Source of the DNA: Plantago elongata
Lineage: Eukaryota > Streptophyta > Magnoliopsida > Lamiales > Plantaginaceae
Reading direction: 5' to 3'
Assembly: GCA_036897095.1 (NCBI GenBank)
Contig: JAYMSP010001273.1
Location: 1-34,031, forward strand
DNA length: 34,031 nucleotides
Shown piece after piece: positions 1 to 11,252 of this stretch (positions are counted from its first letter, which is position 1; each line of letters begins with the position of its first letter). A program made the translations under genes and the position numbers. The notes under the pieces were generated by a model, which did not search any database, was not told where the DNA came from, and worked only from the letters and a program-made list of their open reading frames with translations.

Positions 1-284
1 TTTTTATATATTACAAATATAAAATTAGTTCCATTTTTCGTAAAATATAACAAATTATCACATCTTCAGAATATATGAACGTATATACACTACGGTACCA
101 TAACGTAACGAATATTAATATTATAAAATTATTAGTCATACATTATAAATAATGATGAATTTGAGATGTTTATGTTGTTATAATTCATATTCGTAGTCCT
201 TATTAATTGTTTAATTACTTAGTATAATTAAATTAACTAACTTTATACAAATAATTTTAAAAAAAAACTAAAAGAAATAAAAAA

Positions 285-2370
285 AGATCCCTTCTCCAAT
301 CTTGTCTGACACGGTCATGGACTCCTGGATCCGGAACCAAGCTCCGATTGGAACTTGGCTGCACTGATCCGGAGCTTTGCACAACGAGCAAGTATAATAA
401 AAGGGAAGATTTTCCTAATCTATATGAAAATTCAGTGTCATTATAAAGAACCGGTCAGAAGCACCGGTTAATAACTTTAATATAAATACCTCAAATAAAC
501 CAAATATCTCATAAAAAACTATAACACCAAACCATCTTTCTCTTTCTAGAAAAGCCTAGAGAGAGCTCTCTCCTCCTTTTCCATATTCTCCGGTGACATA
601 TCAGAGCCTTCTCAACCGCTCCTTCCATGGTGGCGCCTCTTTCGACAATGTTAGGGAGAAACATCTTGGCCGGATTTCATCGATTTTCGTTGGATTTCTA
701 CATCATTTCTTCAAATTTATCAATAATGAGATGAATCGATTCAATAGCTTTGTGGTTTTTGTTGTTTTTCATATGTTATATCGATTCATGTTACTTTTTT
801 TTGTTAAAATCTCAATTGAAAGTGGAAATCGACCTTTTATTTTTATTTTTTTGTTGATTTTACGATCTGATTTTTCTAGATCTAAAACTAGATCTGAAAT
901 TCGAACATTGAGAAATTGATTTATTTCCCGCATATGTTATATGGTGCTTCGTTATGGTTTTAAGAGGCTTTGCTTTGTTATGACTTTAACAACCGGTGTT
1001 ATAGTTTTAAGCATCTTCGTAACCTGGATTAATTTCGGTTTTTTTCGTTAAATTCAACTTGAGGTGAAATTTTATCTTTTATTCTTAGTTTCCTGGTGAT
1101 ATCTACGATCTGATGTGTCCATAGCTGAAACTAGATCTGAAATCTATATAGTTAAAATATAATCATTTCGCAAATTATATTATTTGGTAGTTTGTTATGG
1201 ATTTAAGAGCTAACATTAAGCTTCAAGCATCATTGTTATGTTGTTAGTATGTGTTGAATGTTTTTGCTTGTTATTGTTTTAAGGAATACATTATAGTTTT
1301 AAGATCTATGATTATAGTTTTAATGAGCTAACATTATAGTTTCAAGCCTCAATGTTATGTTGTTAGTATGTGTTGAATGTTTTTGCCTATTATTGTTTTA
1401 AGGAATACATTATAGTTTTAAGATCTATCATTATAATTTTAAGCAGCAACACTTGTATTTTTAGTTTATGATGGCATATTTATGATTTGATTTTTTCTCA
1501 AAGGCTTAGTCATAGTTTTGAGATACATTGTTTTTTAATTTAAGCATCAATGTTACTGTTTTTATCTTGTATTACATGTTTATGATTTGTTATAATTTCA
1601 GAGCACTGTCATAGTTTTAAAATGCATTGTTACGGTTTAAGCTTCAATATTACTGTTTTTAGCTTGTGTTAAAAATAATTTTGGTTGTTATTATGTTTAG
1701 TCAATGTGTTATAGTTTTAACTTGAATTGTTATAGTTTTAATAGGAACTTTATGATTTCAAGTATTAATGATAAAATTTCTAGCTTGTTTTGCATGTTCC
1801 TTTGAATAAGAGTTATTGTGATTTAAACCCAATTAGTGAATGTTTTAAGCAGGTATGACCAATGACATCGAGTTGAGACTTTCCTGAAATATTTTTTGAC
1901 TTGTTCAATGGTGGTTTTGAAGGCTATTAAATTATCAGTTAAAACTATAACAAGTTATCATAAAAATATCATGCAGGTCCTTAAATCTATCACACCACAT
2001 GTTCAAAAGTTAAACAAAAGAGGTTAAAACTATAATATAAACAAACAATACCGCCTCACTAAAGTCATCATATCATATCTTAAAACATTAACATACGTCA
2101 AAGCTATAACTAAAACTTTTCATGCTAACAACTTCAAATCATAACATAATAAATTAAAAATATAATAAAAAATTGACTCGACGATTTTTTAGTAAGCTCG
2201 ACCGATCAAACCGTTAAAATTCAAAAACCATTGAAAACCATAAAAATCTATAATTTTTCAATCTTTTAAAAAAATCTTACATTTTCTAAGACTTTGGCTT
2301 GCACAACTTCGATTGGAGCTTTGCAGCTAAGGTATGGAGCTGTCTGGCCGGATAATATGATTAGTTCGAA
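285..2370. mobile_element. Degenerate foldback-like DNA element
   Basis: The left side near 339-360 reads AGCTCCGATTGGAACTTG. The reverse complement of the right side near 2300-2322 reads AGCTCCAATCGAAGTTG, so the outer parts are similar inverted sequences. Inside, the left half (about 1000-1750) repeats TATAGTTTTAA-type motifs, while the right half (about 1930-2110) has the same motif inverted (GTTAAAACTATAA). This resembles a foldback or long-TIR non-autonomous element. A TATA-like TATAAATAC lies at 480-488, followed by a CT-rich leader-like stretch at 530-590. I see no credible plant coding sequence: the open frame at 593-919 begins with GTG, not ATG. No target-site duplication was identified, so the exact ends are uncertain. 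Confidence 0.4.
1207..1442. repeat. Two-copy tandem duplication, 118-bp period
   Basis: Copy one (1207-1324) and copy two (1325-1442) both begin GAGCTAACATTA. Both continue through a shared stretch ending in AAGGAATACATTATAGTTTT and then AAGATCTAT. Only a few positions differ, so this is a relatively recent local duplication inside the AT-rich element body. Confidence 0.8.
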
Positions 2371-3094
2371 TAAAATTATAATTATTTAAAATTATAAAAA
2401 TGTTTTATTAATTATAATAGTTATAGTATTATTTATAAAAGTTAATAAAAATTATCATCCATTTGACACTCTTGATTATTAATACAACTTAACTTTTGTT
2501 GGCATTCGTTCATTCTTCCTCAAGAAATATGGCATCTCTCTCTCATCATGGGACAACCGACAGAATTAATACGCCGTATACTTCACGAATTAATGATACA
2601 TAAAATTAAAGAAAAAATAATGAAGGTAGACAGGGTCTTTTTTTGACTCTTTCCACAAAACATCGAAATTCATTCATAAATACGTGCATGTAGATCCATG
2701 TGAAGTTTGTAGTGACCCAATTCATGAGATTTCTTAATTTTAAATACAGTAATGCATTTGTTTTATCACCAACCTTTGACATTGGGAAGCATCACGCCTT
2801 TCTATTTTAACTCATCTTGAGCACCGTCAAGGGGTTTTGTGGAATTTAGTTGGAGGGGATCGGGAATGAAGTTTTAAATTTATAATATTTTAAAATTTGC
2901 AAAATTGGAGGTATGTAATATAAATTTATTTGTACAACTTATATAATCACCATCTTGCTCACTTTAATTCACTTAGAAATTAATCATACGATTTGGTTAT
3001 ATTCAATATTACTATTGATTTGAATAAGGTATCAATTGCTATGTTCTTTATTAAATATCTTAAGTTTTTAATAAAAAATTAAATTTTTTAGAGT
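2371..3094. other. AT-rich intergenic DNA, nothing recognised
   Basis: No plausible exon, RNA gene or clear repeat was found between the two transposon-like elements. The open frames are short and without recognisable protein character. Confidence 0.5.
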
Positions 3095-4850
3095 CCGTCT
3101 TGCGAGAGACCCTTATATTTTAGAGAGTCTGGAAAGTTCCTCCAAATGATGAAACTAGACAATTATATCTTTTTTCCGCAATTTGACTTTAGATGATTTT
3201 TCACGGATCTTTTGACCCGGATTCAATTAAAACGGGTCAAGTACAAACTAAACAATATAATATAATGTAAAAATTAAATATTATTGTAAATTTAATATTA
3301 TGTATGAATTAGAGAATTCCTATATAAATTAAACAATATAATGTAAAAATTAGACAATATAGATAATTATGTACAATGCATGAGTATATTCTTTGGACAG
3401 GTATTAAAACAAAAAAAAATATTTATGAAACTAGACAATTCGATTACAAACTAGATAATTTGTTATAAAAGCTAAACACTAATTTTTCTTCGAACGCTTT
3501 AGCTTCTTCCAAGCTTTCTTCATCTTCAAATCATCCAATCAACCCCTTCAAAAATAATCAATTGCAACAAGTCTCTCAGATCCTTAGAAACTTTTTCATC
3601 AGTAGCTTTCTTTGCTTCTTTCAAACTTTTCAACTTACATGCAAACTACAATTCAACACCAACAAACGATATATCATGAAAAATTAAATAAATATTATTT
3701 TAAACTAAAACGTAAGACATTTATATAAAAACAAGACAATTTATAATAAAACATAGATAATTTATTTAAAAAAAACTAATCCAGCAACAACAAACAACAT
3801 AGACAATTTTTACTAAAGCATAGATCATTTAGTTAACTATCAACAACTAAACATAAACAATTCCTACTAAAATGTAGATCATTTCTAAAAACTAGACAAT
3901 TTATAGTAGAATATAAATAATCTATAAAAAAAAAAACTAACTATCAACAATGAACAACATTAACAATAAAAAACTAGACAATTAATAGTAAAACATAAAA
4001 TTTTTATAGAAAAACCTAGTTAATTTGTACGCAATGTAAATGTACGAGTGCTAATTCAGCAAACAGTAGGTACAAATTATAGGCATATGTACATGGAATC
4101 ACATCACTAAACCACACAACAAAATTGAATATCATATAAAGTAGATGATAATCGTAAAAACTAGACAACAACTACTAAAACCTAGACAGTTTCTACAAAA
4201 TCACTTACCCATGCCAGAAACAGGATTACGAAGAACAGGTGGTCCCGTGTTCACTAGAGCAGTAGTATTCACGTTCAATTCCTCCATAAAAAAGCCTACA
4301 AGCAAAAGCAAGACGAAGAGAAGGTTAATACGAAGCAAAATAAATCTAACAACAATCGAGCAACAAAAAATTGACGTCGAAGCAATCAAGCAACAAAAAT
4401 GAAGCAATTACGATCAACAATCGAAGCAACAACAATCGCGATAATCAAAGTCGAAGCAACATACCAAAATCAAAGCAATAAAAAGCAAATCGAACTCGAA
4501 AACACAATAGAGAGAGATAAACGGACATAATTACTTGATTGAGTGATGAATTCAAAAAAATTCGCTCTAGAATTAGAGTTTTCAGACGATCGAAGAAAAT
4601 GGAAGAAAATAATACAAAATAGAGAGAGAAAACAGAAGAGAAAGGCTGGAAATAAAAGAAAAAAACTAAAAATACTTATTTATACTATATCCATATAAAA
4701 ATGGTATGATCTGCATGCATTGTGACCCGTAAAAAGGCTATTTTCTAACCCGTAAAATATAAAACGGATTAAACTAAAAACTAGATAATTTGTATATAAA
4801 TTCAGGGGACTTTTTAGACTCTCTAAATAGACTAGAACTTTTATGAGACT
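3095..4850 (-). mobile_element. TIR transposon-like element with degenerate ACTAGACAATT repeats
   Basis: The left end near 3117-3142 reads TTTTAGAGAGTCTGGAAAGT. The reverse complement of the right end near 4802-4828 reads ATTTAGAGAGTCTAAAAAGT, forming imperfect terminal inverted repeats. The interior has many degenerate copies of AAACTAGACAATTT or AACATAGATAATTT, for example near 3152, 3425, 3445, 3730, 3890, 3970 and 4160. A relic gene lies on the minus strand with a leader-like TC-rich region at about 4500-4680. The element could be Mutator-like, but no transposase domain is visible, so the superfamily is open. Confidence 0.5.
4209..4287 (-). pseudogene. Candidate first exon of a relic transposon gene
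   Basis: On the minus strand an ATG at 4287 opens 26 codons beginning MEELNVNTTALVNTG and ending VSGM plus one base. A strong donor, GTAAGT, follows directly. A second open stretch on the same strand at 3526-3645 reads SLKEAKKATDEKVSKDLRDL and stops at 3526-3528; it could be a later exon, but its frame is closed just upstream. I do not recognise the protein. Its position inside inverted repeats suggests an element-encoded or captured gene that has decayed. Confidence 0.35.
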
Positions 4851-5857
4851 TAATAAAATTTCTTTATATTATTTTATCTTTATCATAAACGACATCCTTT
4901 TTATCCTCAATATTTACTCTTACCTCCAACCAAGTATCCGAACGTTGTTGCATTGCTTAAGACATTAGGGCGTTAGTAGAAACTAGTAAGTGCTTCTGCA
5001 CAATAATTTGGATTTCATGATGTTGTTTGATTTAATTGATGAGTACCATGCATACAGGATACAGCAAAGCTATTGAACTTTGGCAAAACCTCAGCCCACC
5101 CATTGTAATATACACAAAGCAATGATCCTGAAAAGTGGGACCATCGCAGACATTGATGTAGATTTGATTGAATCATTAACTTACACCTTTAATTTGAAAT
5201 GATTTTCTCAATGAAAAATTTCAAATTTTAGATTTTAATTTTGACATTTCAAAATAAATTACATTATAAATATTCTCATTTCTTCACATAATAAATTTTG
5301 AATTCAAATTTTGTACAATGTACGTGGGTGAATTGCCATCCTATCCAATCATCAATATATCCTCAAAATGACATGACCAATATACATTATAAAGGTTGTG
5401 TTTATTAAATTTAAATGCGGAATCATATTTCGTATTTGATATTCACAATATGAGACTATGTTCCATCTTGTCCACATATAATATCATAGTTCTTAATTTT
5501 TGCATTAATTAGCTGCCCAATGTTATGTTTATGTAGTTTTAATGTGTTTATCTGAAGAAATAAAATAATTGTCAAGAAAAATAGATTCCTGAAGAAGGAA
5601 AACAAACTAACAAATGACATTACACATGCCTTGAAATCGAAAATTGAAAAAAAAAAAACCCCATAAAGAGTAGGTGGTGACAGAGAGTCACAACTCATGT
5701 AGCCATGTTCATAATTGTTACCACTACTACGAATCAATTAAGAAAAAAATCTCAAAATAAAATAAATTAGAAAAAACTAAAGAAAGAAAAAAGGAAAAGA
5801 AAAGAAAAGAAAAGACTTGCACATTTCTGTTCTGTTCTGTTCTGTTCTGTTATGCAT
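4851..5857. other. Upstream intergenic region of the methyltransferase gene
   Basis: This is AT-rich DNA with no supported gene. An ABRE-like TACGTGGGT lies at 5321-5329, relevant only because the PMT21 relative in Arabidopsis is known as dehydration-responsive (ERD3). A single ACGTG core is weak evidence. Simple repeats thicken toward the promoter. Confidence 0.45.
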
Positions 5858-6022
5858 CATATATATATATATATATCCCGATTAGCCAGCAATCTTTCTC
5901 GTTAATCTTCTTCGCATTCATCACGGAACAGGAGGCTCTCCTGTACGCACAAAACACTTCCAATTCCCTTCTTCTTCCTTTCTCTTCCATTCCTTTTCTC
6001 CCCACACACACACACACACACA
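5794..6022. repeat. Cluster of microsatellites in promoter and leader
   Basis: Four arrays lie within about 230 bases: GAAAA x4 at 5794-5813, TTCTG x5 at 5825-5849, an AT run at 5859-5876 and CA x10 at 6003-6022. The AT run occupies the TATA position and the CA array lies in the presumed transcribed leader, so length polymorphism could alter expression. Confidence 0.85.
5859..5876 (+). promoter_or_regulatory. TATA-like run of the methyltransferase promoter
   Basis: An uninterrupted AT run lies just ahead of a CT-rich, ATG-free leader that ends at donor G6045|GT. Transcription would start near 5895-5910. The leader intron would run 6046-6903, ending CAG at 6901-6903, with 13 bases of leader between acceptor and start codon. 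Confidence 0.5.
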
Positions 6023-6916
6023 CCTACACTCGTTCTTTCCACAAGGTACACCTACTTTCTCATATCTCTCGATTTGTCTCATTTGCTCTGTATTGGATCC
6101 TGAATGAGACTTCTCGTCATTTTGGCCTTGTTTTCTGTTTACCGTGTGTTTGTTCAATTGCCAGGTGCACACGTTTCGTTTTTTTTTCCCGTGATTTGGA
6201 TAATTTCTTGAATTCGAAATGTCTATCTCTCTGTTTCTGCAATGTAGATCTGATTTGGAATCACGAAATGTCATTGTATTTGTCTTAAAGATTCAAACTT
6301 TAGCGAATCCAGGTGAAGGAAATGGCGGAATTGCTAAAAAAATCTCATCTTTCGTCATTTCTAATCTGTATGGAATTTTAGCTACTTTTTTTAGCACGTT
6401 TTTTAGGTAACTGATACCAATGTCTGGAGTGTAGCTTTTTCCTGCATTTTTGGATGGTTTTACTGCTTTGGTGAGATTGATTATACTATGCCAGTGTATT
6501 TATTCTGTTAGTGGTAAAGAGGGCCCTCATGAAAGTTTGAGCTTAATTTCAAAAGTGGAAAGTGTAAAGGCAATTGTCATACAAAGTACCGAATCTGTCA
6601 GTTTTACACTTCATAAAGTGATTATTCTACTTTACTTAGTTGCTTATCTTGACCATTACTAGATCTACTTGGATGTTTTACCGTTGATCCCGCTTCTAGT
6701 TTACGTCTAGGAGAATTTTCTTTGATGCAAATGTTGATTTAATGCATCATATGTTGTCAACTTGATACTGGTACTGTAATCTGTGTGCTTACCTAATATT
6801 GCTACTAAAGTTCCATTTTTGCTGATTGATCTGATCTCTCTAGTTACTGATCACAACTGAGCTGCAAGTTAAGTACTAGTATAAAGTTCTATTTTGTGCA
6901 CAGGTTGTAGTAAAAC

Positions 6917-9900
6917 ATGATGAAGAAAAAAGAAGGGAAACCATCTGTCCATCCAGATAAAAGATCCAGGGCAATCCCCACGGCGGTACTGATTCTTGCA
7001 TTATGCGGGTTGTCGTTTTATCTCGGTGGCATATTTTGTACGGACAAGGATGGAAATGCACCCGAGGAAGTCAGCAAAGAGCTTGATACCATCGAACAGA
7101 CTGGTGCAGGTTCTCTCCAGGCCAGAACCGTAAACTTTCCCCAATGCAGTGCGGATATGCAAGATTACACACCATGCACAGATCCGAAGGTGGATAATTT
7201 GTGGTTCTAGGATTTCTATTTTTGTGAGATCCAAAGGAACTTATATTAACTAAACTCTGTGTCATTACTGCAGAGGTGGAGGAAGTTTACGCTTCACAGG
7301 CTTTCGTTTATGGAACGCCATTGTCCTCCAGTCTTTGAAAAGAAGGAATGCTTGGTGCCTCCACCTGATGGTTATAAGTTACCGATCAAGTGGCCTAAGA
7401 GCAAGAATGAGTGTTGGTACAGGTATTAATCTTCCAACATAGGAATTTGATTGAAGCACTTTTTCGAGTTTTTATTTGGTTGGGAACTTTACATGTTGAG
7501 AATTTTGGACCTGTTTAGGAATGTTCCATATGACTGGATTAACAAACAAAAATCAAATCAGCATTGGCTGAAGAAAGAAGGGGAGAAGTTCCTCTTCCCT
7601 GGTGGTGGTACTATGTTCCCCAACGGTGTCAGTGCATATGTTGATTTGATGCAGGACCTGATCCCAGGAATGAAAGATGGAAGTATCAGGACTGCCATTG
7701 ATACTGGATGTGGGGTAAGTGCGACTAGTGTGACTTGTTCGTATGTTCTTGTTTATAGATTATAGTTTTTTGGGATCTATATGATTGAGAAGGTAATTGA
7801 TCATCTTGCCATTTAAACCTTAATATTACAGCGTGCCTTATTTACCACCATTTCACTATCATATGGACTGAACAAACAAAGTTTTTCTTCACCTAAAGGT
7901 TAATCCATAATCTGTCATCTGTATGTTACATCAATGTTTTTATGCCATTACTAATATGGATGCATAAATTCTTTGCATTCATTTATTTTGTTCTGTCGGG
8001 GTGTTATAACTTGCATGGAGCTATTCGAGTATTTAACATGGATTCTCCTTAAGTCATAGAAAGAGCAGATTATGTTGCGTGTCTCCTGATAATGCAGAAT
8101 TGTGCAGTATATTAATTTCTGTGCTCCTTTTATTTTTAGGTTGCTAGCTGGGGAGGTGACCTACTGGATCGTGGGATTCTAACAGTCTCCCTTGCCCCAA
8201 GAGATAATCATGAGGCTCAGGTTCAGTTTGCTCTAGAACGTGGAATACCAGCAGTTCTGGGCATTATCTCAACACAGAGACTTCCATTTCCTTCAAACTC
8301 ATTCGACATGGCACATTGCTCAAGATGCCTTATCCCATGGACTGAATTTGGTAATTACATCAAGACTTTTCTTAATTTTGGTTAGATCACATTAAGAAAA
8401 GATATCTGCTGAATTGCTGCAGAATCTACTAATGGTTAATGTTAGTATTTGTTTTCCCTGTGGATACTCAGTCAGAACTGCAATATTATTAATAGTTTTA
8501 GTTCGAGTATTCCTTTTGGTTGAGCATGCCATTTTTCTGGCTGTTCCTAGAGCAGCCTTTATGTTCAAATAGTTTTTCCCTTTGCTAGAAGCTTTCCTTT
8601 TTTTCTAGTCTGTGTGAGTAACCAAAGGAGATCTTGACTAATTGGCTGCATGTTCTGGCTGTGATATACTTCATGCGTTGCAACATGCTTATAAACTTTA
8701 CTCAGCTAACCATCTTTCTCAATGATTACTATTTTCAGGTGGAATTTACCTCTTAGAGGTGCACCGTATTCTCCGTCCCGGGGGTTTCTGGGTACTGTCT
8801 GGACCCCCAGTAAACTATGAGAACCGTTGGAAGGGATGGAACACAACTATTGAAGAGCAGAAATCAGACTACGAGAAGCTGCAAGAATTGCTTACATCAA
8901 TGTGCTTCAAGTTGTACAATAAGAAGGATGACATTGCTGTTTGGCAAAAGCTACCTGATAACAGCTGCTACAAGAAGCTTGACAGCCCAGATACTTACCC
9001 TCCAAAGTGTGACGATGGTACAGAACCTGATTCAGCATGGTACACTCCAATTCGGCCTTGTGTTGTTGCTCCAGACCAGAAATACAAGAAACTATCATTG
9101 AACTCCCTGGCCAAGTGGCCCAAGCGATTACATTCATCTCCAGAGCGTGTTTCTGATGTTCGTGGTGGAAGTGATGGCTCTTTTAACAATGACAATAGCA
9201 AATGGAAGATAAGGGCGAAGCACTACAAGAAGTTGGTCCCTGCAATAGGTACCGACAAGATTAGAAATGTCATGGACATGAACACTCAGTACGGAGGTTT
9301 TGCTGCAGCCGTGATTGACTCTCCCCTGTGGGTCATGAACGTCGTGTCTTCCTACTCTCCAAACACGCTTGCAGTGGTATATGACAGAGGCCTCATAGGG
9401 ACTTACCATGACTGGTAAAAAGCTATGCCTTCACCTGAGAGTGAATTACTATCTTTCTTTCTGCAACTATTGTTTGTGATATTGACTATATGTATTCTCA
9501 GGTGTGAAGCTTTCTCAACGTATCCTCGAACTTATGATCTTCTTCATCTTGATGGCCTTTTCACTGCTGAAAGTCAAAGGTAAGACTACATTACCATATT
9601 TTTTCTAACATGAGATCTGAGTCTATTGATGAACTTATCAGAATATGTATATGGTTTAAACTTCTGAGTTGGTCCTTCGATTATCCTGAAGATATTCGCT
9701 CTGCTGCTTTTTGTGAATTCACATACTATCAATTTAAGACATGCAAGATGTGGCGTTGATAGCTTTTCATCTAACTGCATGATAAAAAACAGAAGACCAT
9801 TTATATTGACATGGTATTTCACCCTGCAGATGTGAAATGAAGTATGTTCTACTGGAAATGGATCGAATTCTGAGGCCCAATGGGTATGCAATCATCCGGG

Positions 9901-10049
9901 AATCCAGTTACTACGTTGATGCTGTTGCTACAATTGCAAAGGGGATGAAATGGGGTTGTCGTACAGAGGACACAGAATATGGCGTTGAAAATGAAAAGAT
10001 ATTGATATGCCAGAAGAAACTCTGGTACTCCAAGCAAAGTTCAAGATAG
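6917..10049 (+). CDS. PMT21: Probable methyltransferase, PMT21/ERD3-like
   Basis: Exons are 6917-7189, 7274-7422, 7519-7714, 8140-8350, 8739-9414, 9502-9579 and 9830-10049, giving 600 aa. This matches the usual PMT length. A short basic cytoplasmic tail (MMKKKEGKP) precedes one signal-anchor helix at about 21-42, as expected of a type II Golgi protein. The rest is the DUF248/Methyltransf_29 domain. SAM-binding-type motif [13 protein letters not shown] lies near 200-212, LRPGG at 288-292, and a second nucleotide-binding-like block [11 protein letters not shown] at 453-463. [12 protein letters not shown] and [15 protein letters not shown] are family signatures. Family members are proposed to methylate pectin (homogalacturonan) in the Golgi; that role is inferred here. 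The paralogue number (PMT19/20/21) rests on memory of the ERD3 sequence. The first of two adjacent ATGs is taken as the start. No defect is visible. Confidence 0.93.
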
Positions 10050-11199
10050 TAGTGCTCAGAAATATACGAGTTTTCCATGTAGAGATCATCAGTTATATAT
10101 TATACTGATACAGCGAACAATAGGAGAGACGTTCGATACCATCCAAAAGAAGGCGTCCCAGCTTCAAATTGAAGAAGGATTAGCAGATTCAATAACAAGG
10201 TTACATCATCACATATTTTTACTACATTTTTTACATGTATTCTTTGCAAGGCTCTAAGCCTAATCTCTCCTGTTGCATTATATTTTTCATATATTCTTCA
10301 CACTCTTGAAGCTGTGGAATTTGTAATGTGATGAAAGTCACAGCTAGATAGAGCTCCATAACTTTATGTATTTAATGGACCCTTTCAAGTTTCAGTAAAT
10401 CAAAGTTCATTTTTGATTCTTCAAATTGCAATAATGTTCGGATTAGCATGACTGATAAGGATTTGAGTAGTGTCAACATGTGCTAATTGAAGAGTATGCA
10501 CATTCATACTTTCATTGTCACAACTACTATATGTCGGAACAGTCTATTATTCACGAGGCCCAGGATTCTGTTTTGTAATCAATCCGATCCCCGCTCCAGT
10601 TGTTCTTGTTCTTATCAATGAATAGATCTCGTCACTTGTATGACTTAGACGACTGGTATTTCTCGAAAAGGTGATTCGATTAATTGATGGGGGTGTGACT
10701 CTGAATCCTTCTTAACTTTAAACAAAGCTCTGGCAATATTTTCCACCATTCATTTCACCTGTACTCTGAAACTTGATTATACATGGGACATGGTATGAGA
10801 AAGCACCAACGTACGAGAGATTTCAATAACATTCCATTCACTAGAGGAAAAACACGAAATATAATGCTGTTTGATGATCGCTCTGTTTCCAGAGACAGTC
10901 ACTTTTTCCTTTCTAAAAGATAGCCACATTTTCAGCACATGTACTGTTGTTGCTACAAGCTTACAGCCACTACTTTTCCCAATTTCATCAGCCATGCTTT
11001 TGAGTTTTAACTTGTTCACCAACTCAATATACCTTCTAGAGTACGTATCGGTTCGAATCGCACTAGTGTTAAACATCATGGGGTTGACAAATGAGTGGAA
11101 TTAGGCACTAGCTGAACTCGAGTTGAAATGGATAGTGGGATAGATAATCCTTACTATACGAAACTAAGAAAGCCACTACCTTGTAGTTTTATATAGTGC
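10050..11199. other. 3' leader of PMT gene and intergenic spacer
   Basis: The first 300-400 bases are T-rich and probably 3' untranslated sequence. The remainder holds no supported gene; open frames on both strands at 10777-11104 are short and featureless. Confidence 0.5.
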
Positions 11200-11207
11200 T
11201 ATAAAAC
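11200..11207 (+). promoter_or_regulatory. TATA box of the MSL gene
   Basis: The sequence TATAAAAC lies about 50 bases before the start codon, implying a short leader of roughly 20 bases with no upstream ATG. Confidence 0.55.
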
Positions 11208-11252
11208 CTAAGGAATGAAATAGGCTTACACTCACTAGCTAGTTAGCAAAGC

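Noticed and set aside
593..919. 108-codon open frame
   Set aside because: It starts with GTG, not a plant start codon, and its translation becomes low-complexity hydrophobic in T-rich DNA inside a repeat.
5921..6274. 117-codon minus-strand frame over the PMT leader
   Set aside because: It runs antisense through CT-rich leader and the CA array; the composition (repeated CVCV, EEE) only reflects the simple repeats.
6219..6662. Two plus-strand frames before the PMT start
   Set aside because: They lie in the leader intron 6046-6903 and have no protein similarity.
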